Positions 17,807 to 26,250 of a stretch of DNA of 64,000 nucleotides are shown here, in pieces. This stretch comes from CAG-390 sp045543615 (GTDB taxonomy: Bacteria > Bacillota > Clostridia > Oscillospirales > CAG-272), in NCBI GenBank assembly GCA_045543615.1, contig JAZPXL010000057.1, positions 1 through 64,000 on the forward strand, in the 5' to 3' direction. Under the pieces are notes generated by a model. It did not search any database, was not told where the DNA came from, and saw only the letters and a list, made by a program, of their open reading frames with translations. Made by a program: the position numbers and the translations under genes. How positions within the stretch are numbered: position 1 is the stretch's first letter; each line of letters opens with the position of its first letter.

Positions 17807-18532
17807 TTATATTTTGCCCATCATTTCTCGCCTAAGCGTGTTTATTATTCGTTTTTCAAGTCTTGATATGTATGATTGTGAGATACCAAGCAGATCGGCA
17901 ACCTCCTTCTGCGTAAGCTCCTGTCCTCCACCAAGCCCGTACCTCAGCTCAATAATTCTTCTCTCCCTCGGCTCAAGTGCCGCAACAGCACGACGTACAA
18001 GCATTCTCTCCTCACGAGCTGCAAATTCCTCACAAACGCCGTCCTCCCCGGAATCGAGCACATCGGAGAGCAAAAGCTCGTTACCATCCCAATCGACATT
18101 GAGTGGCTCATCAAGAGAAACCTCGTGCCGCTGCTGGCTGTACTTTCTTATATACATAAGTATCTCGTTTTCAATACACCTTGATGCGTAGGTCGCAAGC
18201 TTTATGCCCTTGTCCGAACGAAAACTGCCGACGGCCTTTATAAGACCGACCGTTCCTATCGAAACAAGATCCTCAATACCTATCCCCGTACTCTCGAATC
18301 TACGGGCAATATACACCACAAGCCTGAGATTGTGCTCAATAAGCAAGCCGCGCACGCTCTCATCATCGGGGCTATCGCACAGTCGCCTCGTCGCCTCCTC
18401 CTCTTCACTTCTTGATAATGGTGGTGGAAGCGTGTCAGGGCCGTTGACATAGTATATCCCACCTCCAAGACCAAGTCTTTCGAGTATCTTTGCGAAAAAC
18501 AATCTGATTTTCATTAAAAGTAACGAGAGCAT
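17807..18532 (-). CDS. sigE: Sporulation sigma-E precursor (pro-sigma-E)
   Basis: This 241-residue sigma factor directs early mother-cell transcription. It has an N-terminal pro-sequence with the typical YYVNGPDTLPPPLS junction region, then region 2 (NLRLVVYIARRFESTGIGIEDL, GTVGLIKAV, LATYASRCIENEILMY), and region 4 (LEPRERRIIELRYGL, SQSYISRLEKRII). The VDWDGNELLLSDVL segment is characteristic of sigma-E. ATG 18532 follows AAAGGAG. It lies 14 bp after spoIIGA, which encodes the protease that removes the pro-sequence. Confidence 0.96.
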   Translation of the reverse strand: MLSLLLMKIRLFFAKILERLGLGGGIYYVNGPDTLPPPLSRSEEEEATRRLCDSPDDESVRGLLIEHNLRLVVYIARRFESTGIGIEDLVSIGTVGLIKAVGSFRSDKGIKLATYASRCIENEILMYIRKYSQQRHEVSLDEPLNVDWDGNELLLSDVLDSGEDGVCEEFAAREERMLVRRAVAALEPRERRIIELRYGLGGGQELTQKEVADLLGISQSYISRLEKRIINTLRREMMGKI

Positions 18533-18546
18533 AGCGTACTCCTTTT

Positions 18547-19428
18547 TTATTGTATTAGTCCGGGTGGAATAATAGCTCGGCTTTCTCCGGCAGAAAGCGC
18601 AAACGGAACAGGAGCTATAAGCACGTCACACTCGTGCTCATCACTCTCTGTGCATACACTAAAAGAATCAGGGGCAACTGCGCAAAGCATACTGACCTTT
18701 CCACTGAGAGCACCCTTGGCGGGAATAAACCTGAGACAAGAAGAAAACTTTGCGTCAAGAGCCGTTACCCCCGATATATCTCCATCTCGCCAAAAGCTTA
18801 CAAGCTGATGTTCAAAAATTTCCTCAACAGCATCAAGCTCGCATATAACAACTGCTCTGCCACCGAGTGGATCGTACAGCATATTTCCCGTATCGGTCAT
18901 AGCCGTGAGAGTTACGCACTTGCCATCAACATTTATGGTGATTTTCACCCTCTTTGACTGAGAGAGAGTGCGAAGTCTGCGTCCACCCACAAGTGCTGCC
19001 GCACTACCTGCAGCTGCCAGAAGTGCAAATAGCCAAACGCTTATATCGTCCTCTCCGTCCACGTCGGGCGCAAGTAATTCCATTCTGCCAAGTATCGCAA
19101 AAAAGCCACTCATAATTCCACCAAGCAGCAGCGATACTCCAAAAAACACAGCACCTCTCCAAAGAAAGAGCCCAAGCCTCTCTCCTCTGTGCCAAAAGGC
19201 AACAGCACAAATAAGGAACGCAACCCCCACGTCGCACACACCCACCACAAGCCTTGACACATCCAAAAACAGCGCACCAACGCCATAAACGCCACCTATT
19301 GCGGCAGCGAGAGCAGCACGGAGTGGCCTTAGCTTGACCGACAAAAGTCTCGACGTTATAAAGAGCACCAAAAAGTCCATACTGAAATTTATCAAAAACA
19401 GCAAGTCACCGTAAACCGTCTGTCCCAC
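18547..19428 (-). CDS. spoIIGA: Sporulation pro-sigma-E processing protease
   Basis: SpoIIGA is a membrane aspartic protease that activates pro-sigma-E when signalled by SpoIIR. The 293-residue product has about five N-terminal membrane spans (MGQTVYGDLLFLINFSMDF begins the first) and a soluble C-terminal domain with the catalytic motif TDTGNMLYDPLGG. GTG 19428 is preferred because GAGG is eight bases upstream; a GTG three codons earlier overlaps that site. It is followed directly by sigE, the conserved spoIIG operon order. Confidence 0.95.
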   Translation of the reverse strand: MGQTVYGDLLFLINFSMDFLVLFITSRLLSVKLRPLRAALAAAIGGVYGVGALFLDVSRLVVGVCDVGVAFLICAVAFWHRGERLGLFLWRGAVFFGVSLLLGGIMSGFFAILGRMELLAPDVDGEDDISVWLFALLAAAGSAAALVGGRRLRTLSQSKRVKITINVDGKCVTLTAMTDTGNMLYDPLGGRAVVICELDAVEEIFEHQLVSFWRDGDISGVTALDAKFSSCLRFIPAKGALSGKVSMLCAVAPDSFSVCTESDEHECDVLIAPVPFALSAGESRAIIPPGLIQ

Positions 19429-19446
19429 TCGTCTCACCTCATATAA

Positions 19447-19479
19447 ATTATATTACCTGTGCTCAAAAAAATATGTCAC
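19447..19479 (-). promoter_or_regulatory. Possible spoIIG promoter with long spacer
   Basis: On the minus strand TATAAT (19452-19447) is preceded 21 bp upstream by GTGACA (19479-19474). Such a long spacer is a known feature of the Spo0A-activated spoIIG promoter of Bacillus. A weak 0A-box-like TGTCACA overlaps. The leader would be only about 12 bases, which weakens the call. Confidence 0.35.
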
Positions 19480-19510
19480 ATAGTGAGAACGTTTTTTCTT
19501 TTTCTGCCAA

Positions 19511-19553
19511 AAAGAAAAATCCCCACGCAAGAAAACCCTGCGTGGGGATTTTG
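19511..19553 (-). terminator. Terminator of the HIT gene
   Basis: A 13-bp perfect stem AAATCCCCACGCA (19517-19529 with 19539-19551) is followed on the minus strand by TTCTTTTTGG. It lies just past the HIT stop and insulates the spoIIG promoter. Confidence 0.88.
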
Positions 19554-19558
19554 GGACA

Positions 19559-19897
19559 TCAACCCATTTTTTCTGTCAATTGTGTTCCACCGAGAACGTG
19601 GAAATGCAGATGCTTGACCGATTGGCAAGCGTCATCTCCACAGTTGCTTATGATTCGATAGCCACCGTCAAGTCCCTCTGCCTTTGCAATAAGAGGGATC
19701 GCCTCAAAAATCTTTGCAACATAAATGCTGTTGTTCTCGCTCACTTCGTCTGCAGATGCAAGGTGAAGCTTGGGAATTACGAGAATATGCACCGGTGCCT
19801 GAGGATTGATATCACGGAAAGCATATACATACTCGTTTTCATATACCTTGGAGGACGGGATGTCTCCATTAATAATCTTACAAAACAAACAATCCAT
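19559..19897 (-). CDS. HIT family nucleotide hydrolase/transferase
   Basis: The 112-residue product has the zinc-site CLFCKII at its start, the central DINPQAPVHILVIPK and the catalytic triad HLHFHVLGG, typical of HINT-type purine nucleoside phosphoramidases. Start 19897 follows AAGGAG eight bases upstream and gives the standard MDCLFCKI N-terminus. Cellular substrate in bacteria is usually adenylated amine or lysine compounds; the precise role here is unknown. Confidence 0.95.
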   Translation of the reverse strand: MDCLFCKIINGDIPSSKVYENEYVYAFRDINPQAPVHILVIPKLHLASADEVSENNSIYVAKIFEAIPLIAKAEGLDGGYRIISNCGDDACQSVKHLHFHVLGGTQLTEKMG

Positions 19898-19954
19898 TTT
19901 TATACTCCTTTTTTTGAAACTGGCTGTTGCCGAAGCAACAGCCAATGCCTCAAA

Positions 19955-20194
19955 TTATTTGATTACCTTGAAGTAATCAAGGAATGAGAGAACGATACCG
20001 ACTGTAACATAGAGGTCAATAAGTCCACCGACAGCACGTATAACGATGCCAACGATAGGAAGGTTAGCAAGCAGAGCGATGAGAACACCGACAACTGCGC
20101 CAACTACTACATAGATGATAACATTGATTACCAATGCGGCAACTGTGCTCTTTTCCTTAAAAGAAAAAGGGAACAAGTTCTTAAGAATATCCAT
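19955..20194 (-). CDS. Small membrane protein of unknown function
   Basis: A 79-residue protein with a short polar start (MDILKNLFPFSFKEKS), two hydrophobic helices (about residues 18-42 and 46-72) rich in Val, Ile and Gly, and a basic end. GGAGG lies five bases before ATG 20194 and a good promoter precedes it, so it is very likely expressed. It resembles small hydrophobic YtxH-free proteins of Clostridia but no family could be named. It ends 58 bp before the HIT gene start, so the two may be co-transcribed. Confidence 0.7.
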   Translation of the reverse strand: MDILKNLFPFSFKEKSTVAALVINVIIYVVVGAVVGVLIALLANLPIVGIVIRAVGGLIDLYVTVGIVLSFLDYFKVIK

Positions 20195-20233
20195 AAGTAC
20201 CTCCAAAAATAGTAAAAAATTTAAGATAAATAA

Positions 20234-20262
20234 ATTATATCACCATTTTTAGGAAAAATCAA
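20234..20262 (-). promoter_or_regulatory. Promoter of the small membrane protein (and probably HIT)
   Basis: On the minus strand TTGATT (20262-20257) and TATAAT (20239-20234) are 17 bp apart, about 40 bp before ATG 20194. Confidence 0.78.
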
Positions 20263-20310
20263 TACCAAAAACAAGAAAAAATTATATTTGAATTAATTTT
20301 TCATTTGCTG

Positions 20311-20341
20311 AAAAAACGGAGTGCCCGGGGGCACTCCGTTA
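20311..20341 (-). terminator. Terminator of rpsU
   Basis: A stem of about 12 bp (ACGGAGTGCCC arms, 20316-20326 with 20329-20340) is followed on the minus strand by TTTTTTC, 29 bp past the rpsU stop. Confidence 0.9.
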
Positions 20342-20369
20342 TAGAAATAATCAGGCAAAAGCCGTACAA

Positions 20370-20546
20370 TTATTTGTACTTACGCTTTCTGGCTGCTTCA
20401 GATTTCTTCTTGCGCTTTACGCTGGGCTTCTCATAGTGCTCTCTCTTGCGAAGCTCTGCAAGAACACCTGAACGGGCACACTGCTTTTTGAAGCGACGAA
20501 GAGCGTTATCAAGTGATTCGCCTTCTCTAACTCTTACTTCTGCCAT
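20370..20546 (-). CDS. rpsU: 30S ribosomal protein bS21
   Basis: The 58-residue product (MAEVRVREGESLDNALRRFK, then a basic RKREHYEKPSVKRKKK tail) is a typical bS21. Start 20546 follows GGGAGGG; upstream in-frame codons lie in the promoter region. It has a consensus promoter and terminator of its own. Confidence 0.97.
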   Translation of the reverse strand: MAEVRVREGESLDNALRRFKKQCARSGVLAELRKREHYEKPSVKRKKKSEAARKRKYK

Positions 20547-20592
20547 AATATTTTCCCTCCCCTCGCTCATTAGCAAACAGATTAACGAAAGT

Positions 20593-20621
20593 ATTATACA
20601 ACAAATCATCCGACTTGTCAA
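20593..20621 (-). promoter_or_regulatory. Promoter of rpsU
   Basis: On the minus strand a perfect TTGACA (20621-20616) and TATAAT (20598-20593) are 17 bp apart, about 47 bp before ATG 20546. Confidence 0.9.
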
Positions 20622-20682
20622 TACCAATTTCAAATTTTTTCTTAATTTGTTTTATTTAAACCACAAAGTGCCGTGTTTTTGA

Positions 20683-23097
20683 TTATTTTACTACTATATT
20701 AACGATCTTGTTGGGAACGGCAATCTCCTTGATTATTGTCTTTCCCTCAATTGCAGCTGCAATCTTAGGATCTGCCTTTGCAATAGCAAGTGCTTCCTCA
20801 CGAGCAGCGTCACGGGGCAGCTTAACAGTTGTACGAAGCTTGCCATTGATCTGTACAGCTACCTCGATAGTCGCATCGATCGTCTTTGCCTCATCGTATG
20901 TCGGCCAGGGCGCGAGAGACAGCAGTCCCTTTCCACCGAGAACGGAATTGATCTCCTCACAGATATGAGGCGCGAACGGACACAGAATTGTTGCAAATGT
21001 AGTAAGCTCATCGACTGTAAGAGTTCCACACTCGAAAATCTTGTTGACAAGCTCCATCATAGCTGCGATAGCTGTATTGAACTTCATCGCCTCGATGTCC
21101 TCGCTAACCTTCTTGATAGTCTTATGGAAGGGCACTTCAAGAGCAGGTGTTACGCCGTGTCCCTTGGCAATATCGCAAAGATCGAACACTCTGTCAAGGA
21201 ATCTCTTGCATCCTCTTACACTGCTCTCAGACCAGGGTGCAGCAGAGCCGTAATCGCCCATAAAGAGAACATAGGTACGAAGAACATCAGCACCGTATGC
21301 TTCAATAACATCGTTGGGGTCAACTCCGTTGCCTCTCGACTTACTCATCTTCTCGCCGTCAGAGCCAAGGATAAGTCCCTGAGCTGTACGCTTAGCATAG
21401 GGCTCGGGGGCGCCAACTGCACCGATGTCGTAGAGGAAATGATGCCAGAAGCGTGAATAGATCATATGGCGTGTAACGTGCTCCATTCCACCATTGTACC
21501 AGTCAACAGGAAGCCAATAGTCAAGCTTCTCGGGGTCTGCAAGCGCATCTGTATTGTGTGGATCAATGTAACGGAGATAGTACCAGGATGAGCCTGCCCA
21601 CTGAGGCATAGTGTCGGTCTCTCTCTTTGCAGCCGCACCACAAACAGGGCAGGTGCAGTTGACAAAGGAGTCAATTCTTGCGAGAGGCGACTCTCCACCT
21701 GTACCGGGCGCAAACTCGTCCATAGGAGGCAGACGAAGAGGAAGCTCCTCGTATGGGACGGGAACCATTCCACAATGAGGACAATGAATTATCGGAATAG
21801 GCTCGCCCCAATATCTCTGACGGTTGAACGCCCAGTCCTTCATCTTATACTGAACGCCACCCTCGCCAACGCCGAGGCGAACAAGCTCTTCGGTAGCTCT
21901 CTTGATAGCCTCGCTCTTAACAGCTATTCCATTGAGGAAGCCGGAGTTTACCATCTCGCCGTCGCCTGCATAAGCTTCCTTGGTAATGTCTCCACCCTTG
22001 ATTACCTCAATAATCTCGATACCGAACTTGCGAGCAAAGTCAAAGTCACGGCTATCGTGTGCAGGAACTGCCATAATCGCACCCGTTCCATAGCCCATCA
22101 TTACATAGTCTGCGATGTAAACAGGGATTTCCTTGCCTGTAATGGGGTTGATTGCCGAAATACCGTCAAGGCAAACGCCTGTCTTGTCCTTGACAAGCTG
22201 TGTGCGCTCAAACTCTGTTTTCTTTGCGCACTCGGTGCGGTACTCAAGAACTGCATCCATATTATTGATTTTGTCTGCGTACTTATCAATAAGAGGATGC
22301 TCAGGAGCAATAACCATAAATGTAACACCAAAAATGGTATCGGGGCGTGTTGTATAAACACGGAGAGTTTCATCAACACCCGAGAGGCTGAAGTTGATAA
22401 ACGCACCCTCGGAGCGACCGATCCAGTTGACCTGCTGCTGAACGATGTTGGGGAGATAATCAACCTCATCAAGTCCACGAAGAAGCTTATCAGCGTACTC
22501 CGTAATGCGCAGATACCATACATCCTTTGACTTCTGAACAATGTCAGAATGGCAGATGTCGCATTTACCACCCTGCGAATCCTCGTTTGAGAGAACAACC
22601 TTACAGTTCGGGCAATAGTTTACAAGTGCTGTATCACGGAAAGCAAGTCCGTTTTCAAACATCTTGAGGAATATCCACTGTGTCCAACGGTAATAATCCT
22701 CATCAGTTGTATCGACCACTCGTCTCCAATCAAGTGCAAAGCCGACACGGCGAAGCTGATCGGAAAACTTCTTAATATTGTTATCGGTTACAATACGGGG
22801 ATGAACTCCCGTCTTAACTGCAGTTGTCTCTGTGGGAAGGCCGAATGCGTCAAAGCCCATCGGGAAAAGCACGTTGTAGCCCTGCATGCGTCTCTTTCTT
22901 GAAACTACCTCAAGTCCTGAATATGCCTTAATATGACCTACGTGCATACCCGATCCACTCGGATAGGGGAATTCAACGAGAGCGTAGAATTTAGGCTTCT
23001 CGCTTCCACTCTCACCGGGATCAGCTGCGTGAAAAGCTCCACTTTCCTCCCATATTGCTTGCCATTTGGCTTCGTATTCTTTAAAATTGTTTCTCAT
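20683..23097 (-). CDS. leuS: Leucyl-tRNA synthetase
   Basis: LeuRS charges tRNA-Leu. The 804-residue product has FPYPSGSGMHVGH (HIGH motif), the zinc-binding region CPNCKVVLSNEDSQGGKCDICH, the CP1 editing domain (TTRPDTIFGVTFM, YGTGAIMAVPAHDSRD), DWAFNRQRYWGEPIP, and GEKMSKSRGN (KMSKS). Length is normal. AGGAG precedes ATG 23097; rsfS ends 30 bp upstream. No T-box leader is present because the gene sits inside an operon. Confidence 0.98.
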   Translation of the reverse strand: MRNNFKEYEAKWQAIWEESGAFHAADPGESGSEKPKFYALVEFPYPSGSGMHVGHIKAYSGLEVVSRKRRMQGYNVLFPMGFDAFGLPTETTAVKTGVHPRIVTDNNIKKFSDQLRRVGFALDWRRVVDTTDEDYYRWTQWIFLKMFENGLAFRDTALVNYCPNCKVVLSNEDSQGGKCDICHSDIVQKSKDVWYLRITEYADKLLRGLDEVDYLPNIVQQQVNWIGRSEGAFINFSLSGVDETLRVYTTRPDTIFGVTFMVIAPEHPLIDKYADKINNMDAVLEYRTECAKKTEFERTQLVKDKTGVCLDGISAINPITGKEIPVYIADYVMMGYGTGAIMAVPAHDSRDFDFARKFGIEIIEVIKGGDITKEAYAGDGEMVNSGFLNGIAVKSEAIKRATEELVRLGVGEGGVQYKMKDWAFNRQRYWGEPIPIIHCPHCGMVPVPYEELPLRLPPMDEFAPGTGGESPLARIDSFVNCTCPVCGAAAKRETDTMPQWAGSSWYYLRYIDPHNTDALADPEKLDYWLPVDWYNGGMEHVTRHMIYSRFWHHFLYDIGAVGAPEPYAKRTAQGLILGSDGEKMSKSRGNGVDPNDVIEAYGADVLRTYVLFMGDYGSAAPWSESSVRGCKRFLDRVFDLCDIAKGHGVTPALEVPFHKTIKKVSEDIEAMKFNTAIAAMMELVNKIFECGTLTVDELTTFATILCPFAPHICEEINSVLGGKGLLSLAPWPTYDEAKTIDATIEVAVQINGKLRTTVKLPRDAAREEALAIAKADPKIAAAIEGKTIIKEIAVPNKIVNIVVK

Positions 23098-23127
23098 AAT
23101 ATACTCCTAAATACTTTATTGTCAGTT

Positions 23128-23538
23128 TTATTCGTCCTGTGCGGCAAGCTCGATCTTCTCGGCGTCGGAATAAAGCTTGTCGAGATTGTAGAACTCACGG
23201 CTCTCACGGCTGAAGATGTGAACGAGAACGCAACCATAGTCCATTACCATCCACGAATTGTCAGAGCCACGTCCCTCTATGCGATCTGCGCCAATACCGA
23301 TCTGCTCAAGTCGGTATTCCACCTCGTCACAAAGTGCCTTAACGTGAGTATTCGACTGTGCTGTGCATAGCACAAAAAAGTCGGTTAGATCTATCTTTTC
23401 TCCAACACGGATAACTGCAAGATCCTCTCCTCTGCGATTGTCAAGTACTGCAAAAATTGCCTTTGCAAGTGACAGAGAGTCGGGATTGCCCTGCTCGTCA
23501 TTTTCTACGGTAATCTGAAAGTTCAATTCTTTTTCCAT
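23128..23538 (-). CDS. rsfS: Ribosomal silencing factor RsfS
   Basis: RsfS binds ribosomal protein uL14 and blocks subunit joining in starvation. The 136-residue product shows the family core: DLTDFFVLCTAQSNTHVKAL, then EGRGSDNSWMVMDYG and VLVHIFSRESREFYNLDKLY. It follows the LCP gene by 68 bp and precedes leuS, the common nadD-yqeK-LCP-rsfS-leuS order in Firmicutes. Confidence 0.97.
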   Translation of the reverse strand: MEKELNFQITVENDEQGNPDSLSLAKAIFAVLDNRRGEDLAVIRVGEKIDLTDFFVLCTAQSNTHVKALCDEVEYRLEQIGIGADRIEGRGSDNSWMVMDYGCVLVHIFSRESREFYNLDKLYSDAEKIELAAQDE

Positions 23539-23606
23539 TTTTGAGTTCCTTTCCTTAATGTATATAAATCAAAAAAATTTCTTTCTTCTTTATTATTGTC
23601 CATCCC

Positions 23607-24668
23607 TCAGCTTTGAGGTGTTGGCGAAATCAGCGAATAGATATATATTCTCTCAAAATCCACATCGTACTGGGGACAGAATATAACACTCTTGTCAAAA
23701 AGCGCATCTGTAACTTCACTTGAGTAAACATTAAAATATTTGTTGATAGCCTCAAGCGTTCCACCTCTCGACAGAACGTAGTACCAAGAGCCAAAGCTCT
23801 CCGAATACAGCTGTCTGCCGGGCAGGGTCAGCATCAAAAGCTCACGTGTATCTCCACTGAAGAAACAATTAGCAAAGAATAAAGCTTCCTCTGCAGTAAC
23901 ATCCGTGTCTATCATCGGCAACAGCTTCGGCAACAGCTGTCCTGCCATTGTCAGATCAAATTCGTCACGCACCTTTTTGAAGAGTGCACACAAAAAATCC
24001 TTTTGAGCATCCACACGTCCAAGGTCGCCGTCGGCATAGCCCGAACGAAATCTCACAAACTGCTCTGCCTTCTCGCCATTCAGAAGCTGTGTACCTTGCT
24101 TCAAGTCAATATGAAGATCCTGAAACGGATCGTCATACTTCATATCCTCAGGGATATACACCTCAACCCCACCCACAGCATCAACAATTGCCGAAAGTGC
24201 GTCAAGGTCAATTACAGCCGTGCGATCAATGTTGATACAAAGCGAACGTTCAAGTATATCTGCGATCCCTCTGACACCAATGAGTGGAAGCAGACCGTTA
24301 ATTTTTCGTCCCTCTCCGTCAAGCTCAATATAAGTATCTCTCGGAATCTGCATAAGCGAGACATTCCCACTCGTCGAGTCCATCGACGCAAGTATTATTG
24401 CATCGGCAAGACCTGCAGCCCTGTCCGTGCCTAATACAAGGAAATTGTATAGTCTCTCTTCCCTAACATATTCGGGAGCATCTGATACTGCAAGAGATTG
24501 CTCACCGTCATCCCCGTCCTTGCTTGGTGCAAACGGCACGCCTGTGTCAACAGGTGGTGTGAAAACCGAAAAGCGATATACGGCAAGCAGCACAAGCGAG
24601 ATTGCAAGCACCAAAATTACCGACAGCGAAATTATTACAAAGCGCACAAAGCTCTTGTTCTCATCCAT
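23607..24668 (-). CDS. LytR-CpsA-Psr (LCP) family cell-wall glycopolymer transferase
   Basis: LCP enzymes move undecaprenyl-linked glycopolymers onto peptidoglycan outside the membrane. The 353-residue product has one N-terminal membrane helix (about residues 10-32), a disordered Asp/Ser stretch, and the LCP domain: FLVLGTDRAAGLADAIILAS, MQIPRDTYIELDGEGRKINGLL, the Arg-containing QFVRFRSGYADGDLGRVDAQ. Start ATG 24668 follows GGTGG and overlaps the yqeK end by 8 bp; a GTG three codons earlier is possible. Confidence 0.93.
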   Translation of the reverse strand: MDENKSFVRFVIISLSVILVLAISLVLLAVYRFSVFTPPVDTGVPFAPSKDGDDGEQSLAVSDAPEYVREERLYNFLVLGTDRAAGLADAIILASMDSTSGNVSLMQIPRDTYIELDGEGRKINGLLPLIGVRGIADILERSLCINIDRTAVIDLDALSAIVDAVGGVEVYIPEDMKYDDPFQDLHIDLKQGTQLLNGEKAEQFVRFRSGYADGDLGRVDAQKDFLCALFKKVRDEFDLTMAGQLLPKLLPMIDTDVTAEEALFFANCFFSGDTRELLMLTLPGRQLYSESFGSWYYVLSRGGTLEAINKYFNVYSSEVTDALFDKSVIFCPQYDVDFERIYIYSLISPTPQS

Positions 24669-25323
24669 TTTCGCCACCGTATAATTTTTTCTCTCTTGCC
24701 ATAATGAGAGAGTTTCTCGCTCCTATTGTGTCGGGATTTATGACCCCACCACGCTCGAGAATCTCACTTATCGTAAGATCAAGTGCCCTGAGCACCGTAG
24801 AGTCGAGATGCTCCACCCTCTCTTCTGCATTCATATTCTCGGGTTTTGCATCCCAAAACACAGCACGCAGACGGACGCAATCGGGAAATTTTCTGCTCTC
24901 GTCAATATAATCCGACAAAAATATTATTTTTTGGAACAAATTCATATCAGCGCACCCTGTCGAATGACGGGCAACCGTGGACAGAACCACCTCGTGCGCA
25001 AAGCGTGGGTACTCTGCCTCTATCACCATTGCCGCCGTAAGTGCGTGAAGGGTTTTCGGAGCACTAAGCTCGACTTGTGTAAACGGCCTGCCTGCTTTAT
25101 TCGCTATTTCGATCTGCTCCGGGAGAGATCTTTCCTTTGTCAGATCGTGAAAAAGTGCCGCCGCACGAAGCAAAAGCAAATCATCCTCTGCATCAAAGAA
25201 AAGCTTACCAATTCTCAGAGCCATATCCTCAACTGCAAGCACGTGGCAGAGTCTGTGGTCAGAGAGAATATCGGGCAGAAACTCTCTTATTCCATCAAGA
25301 TCCTTTTCGTTAAAGCTCAGCAT
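24661..25323 (-). CDS. yqeK: HD-domain hydrolase YqeK (Ap4A hydrolase type)
   Basis: YqeK proteins symmetrically cleave diadenosine tetraphosphate. The 220-residue product has the HD-domain ligands in order: SDHRLCHVLAVEDMA, AALFHDLTKE, LHALTAAMV, ARHSTG and FLSDYIDESR. It follows nadD by 11 bp and overlaps the LCP gene, the typical arrangement. Confidence 0.95.
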   Translation of the reverse strand: MLSFNEKDLDGIREFLPDILSDHRLCHVLAVEDMALRIGKLFFDAEDDLLLLRAAALFHDLTKERSLPEQIEIANKAGRPFTQVELSAPKTLHALTAAMVIEAEYPRFAHEVVLSTVARHSTGCADMNLFQKIIFLSDYIDESRKFPDCVRLRAVFWDAKPENMNAEERVEHLDSTVLRALDLTISEILERGGVINPDTIGARNSLIMAREKKLYGGENG

Positions 25324-25334
25324 AGCCGCCTCCG

Positions 25335-25943
25335 TTAAATAAACAAACCGTTCTTGCGAATATACTCCTCTACTCCCGGAGCAACCATCCCACTAATGTC
25401 CCCACCTGCACGAAGAGTTGCACGCACACGGCTTGAGGACAACTCAATAGGCTCTGTAACTACTCTGCGAACTATTGCAGAATACTTATCGGTATATTCG
25501 CCAATCTTTTTTAGTATCTTACTTGTAATTATCGGATCGTTCTCACGCCTGATATAAATGGGATAGCAGAGCTTGAATATCTCCTCTGCACAATACCATT
25601 TGTCAAGCGTCAGAAACATATCCGTTCCACAAAGCAAAAACAGTCTTGTATCGGGTGCTGTAAGCTCACGGAGCGTGTCGACCGTATAGCTCACACCACC
25701 ACGCCTGATCTCAATGTCGCTTACAACAACACCCTCAAGTCCCTCAAATGCGTACTCACACATACGAAGTCTGTCTGCAGGTGTGACAACGAAATCCACC
25801 GTCTTGTGTGGTGGAATTGCCGCAGGAATGACATAGAGATAGTCAAGTCTCATCTGCTTCATAAATGCCTCTGCCGCCGCCCTGTGCCCTATATGTGGGG
25901 GAGCAAAAGTACCGCCGTAAATACCTACACGGCGTGTGTTCAT
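25335..25943 (-). CDS. nadD: Nicotinate-nucleotide adenylyltransferase
   Basis: NadD adenylates nicotinate mononucleotide in NAD synthesis. The 202-residue product has GIYGGTFAPPHIGH (nucleotidyl-transferase HxGH motif), IPAAIPPHKT, RLRMCEYAFEG and the C-terminal ELSSSRVRATLRAG (SxxxxR). ATG 25943 gives the normal N-terminus with GGTAAG upstream; ATG 25958, two bases past the yhbY stop, is an alternative. Confidence 0.94.
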   Translation of the reverse strand: MNTRRVGIYGGTFAPPHIGHRAAAEAFMKQMRLDYLYVIPAAIPPHKTVDFVVTPADRLRMCEYAFEGLEGVVVSDIEIRRGGVSYTVDTLRELTAPDTRLFLLCGTDMFLTLDKWYCAEEIFKLCYPIYIRRENDPIITSKILKKIGEYTDKYSAIVRRVVTEPIELSSSRVRATLRAGGDISGMVAPGVEEYIRKNGLFI

Positions 25944-25959
25944 GTTATCGCTTACCATA

Positions 25960-26250
25960 TCAAAGCTCAATTCTCGGCTTCGTCTCGGATGGACGGTAAA
26001 GCACGAGCTTCTTTCCGATAGTGCAAACCACACACGCATCAGTAGCGGCCGCCAGAGCTTCAGCCACCTCACGAGGTGTGTATGCGCAATTGTCAAGCAC
26101 CGAAAGCTTTATAAGCTCACGAGCCTCAAGCGCATCGCTTACAGTCTTTACAAGATTAGGTGTAACACCGTCCTTGCCAACCTGCATAATGGTAGGCTCG
26201 GCTGTTGCAAGTGAGCGAAGATACGCTCTGTCCTTTGATGAAATAATCAT
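25960..26250 (-). CDS. yhbY: YhbY family RNA-binding (CRM-domain) protein
   Basis: The 96-residue product has the CRM-domain core: SKDRAYLRSLATAEPTIMQVGKDG is split across two motifs, followed by GVTPNLVKTV, ALEARELIKLSVL and the end CTIGKKLVLYRPS. Homologues associate with the assembling large subunit. ATG 26250 overlaps the rdgB stop by ATGA. Confidence 0.93.
   Translation of the reverse strand: MIISSKDRAYLRSLATAEPTIMQVGKDGVTPNLVKTVSDALEARELIKLSVLDNCAYTPREVAEALAAATDACVVCTIGKKLVLYRPSETKPRIEL

Noticed and set aside
21775..22530. A 251-codon plus-strand frame inside leuS
   Set aside because: It is antisense to an intact, strongly conserved leuS and shows no family motifs.
23098..23127. T-box leader for leuS
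   Set aside because: Only 30 bp separate leuS from rsfS, too short for a T-box.
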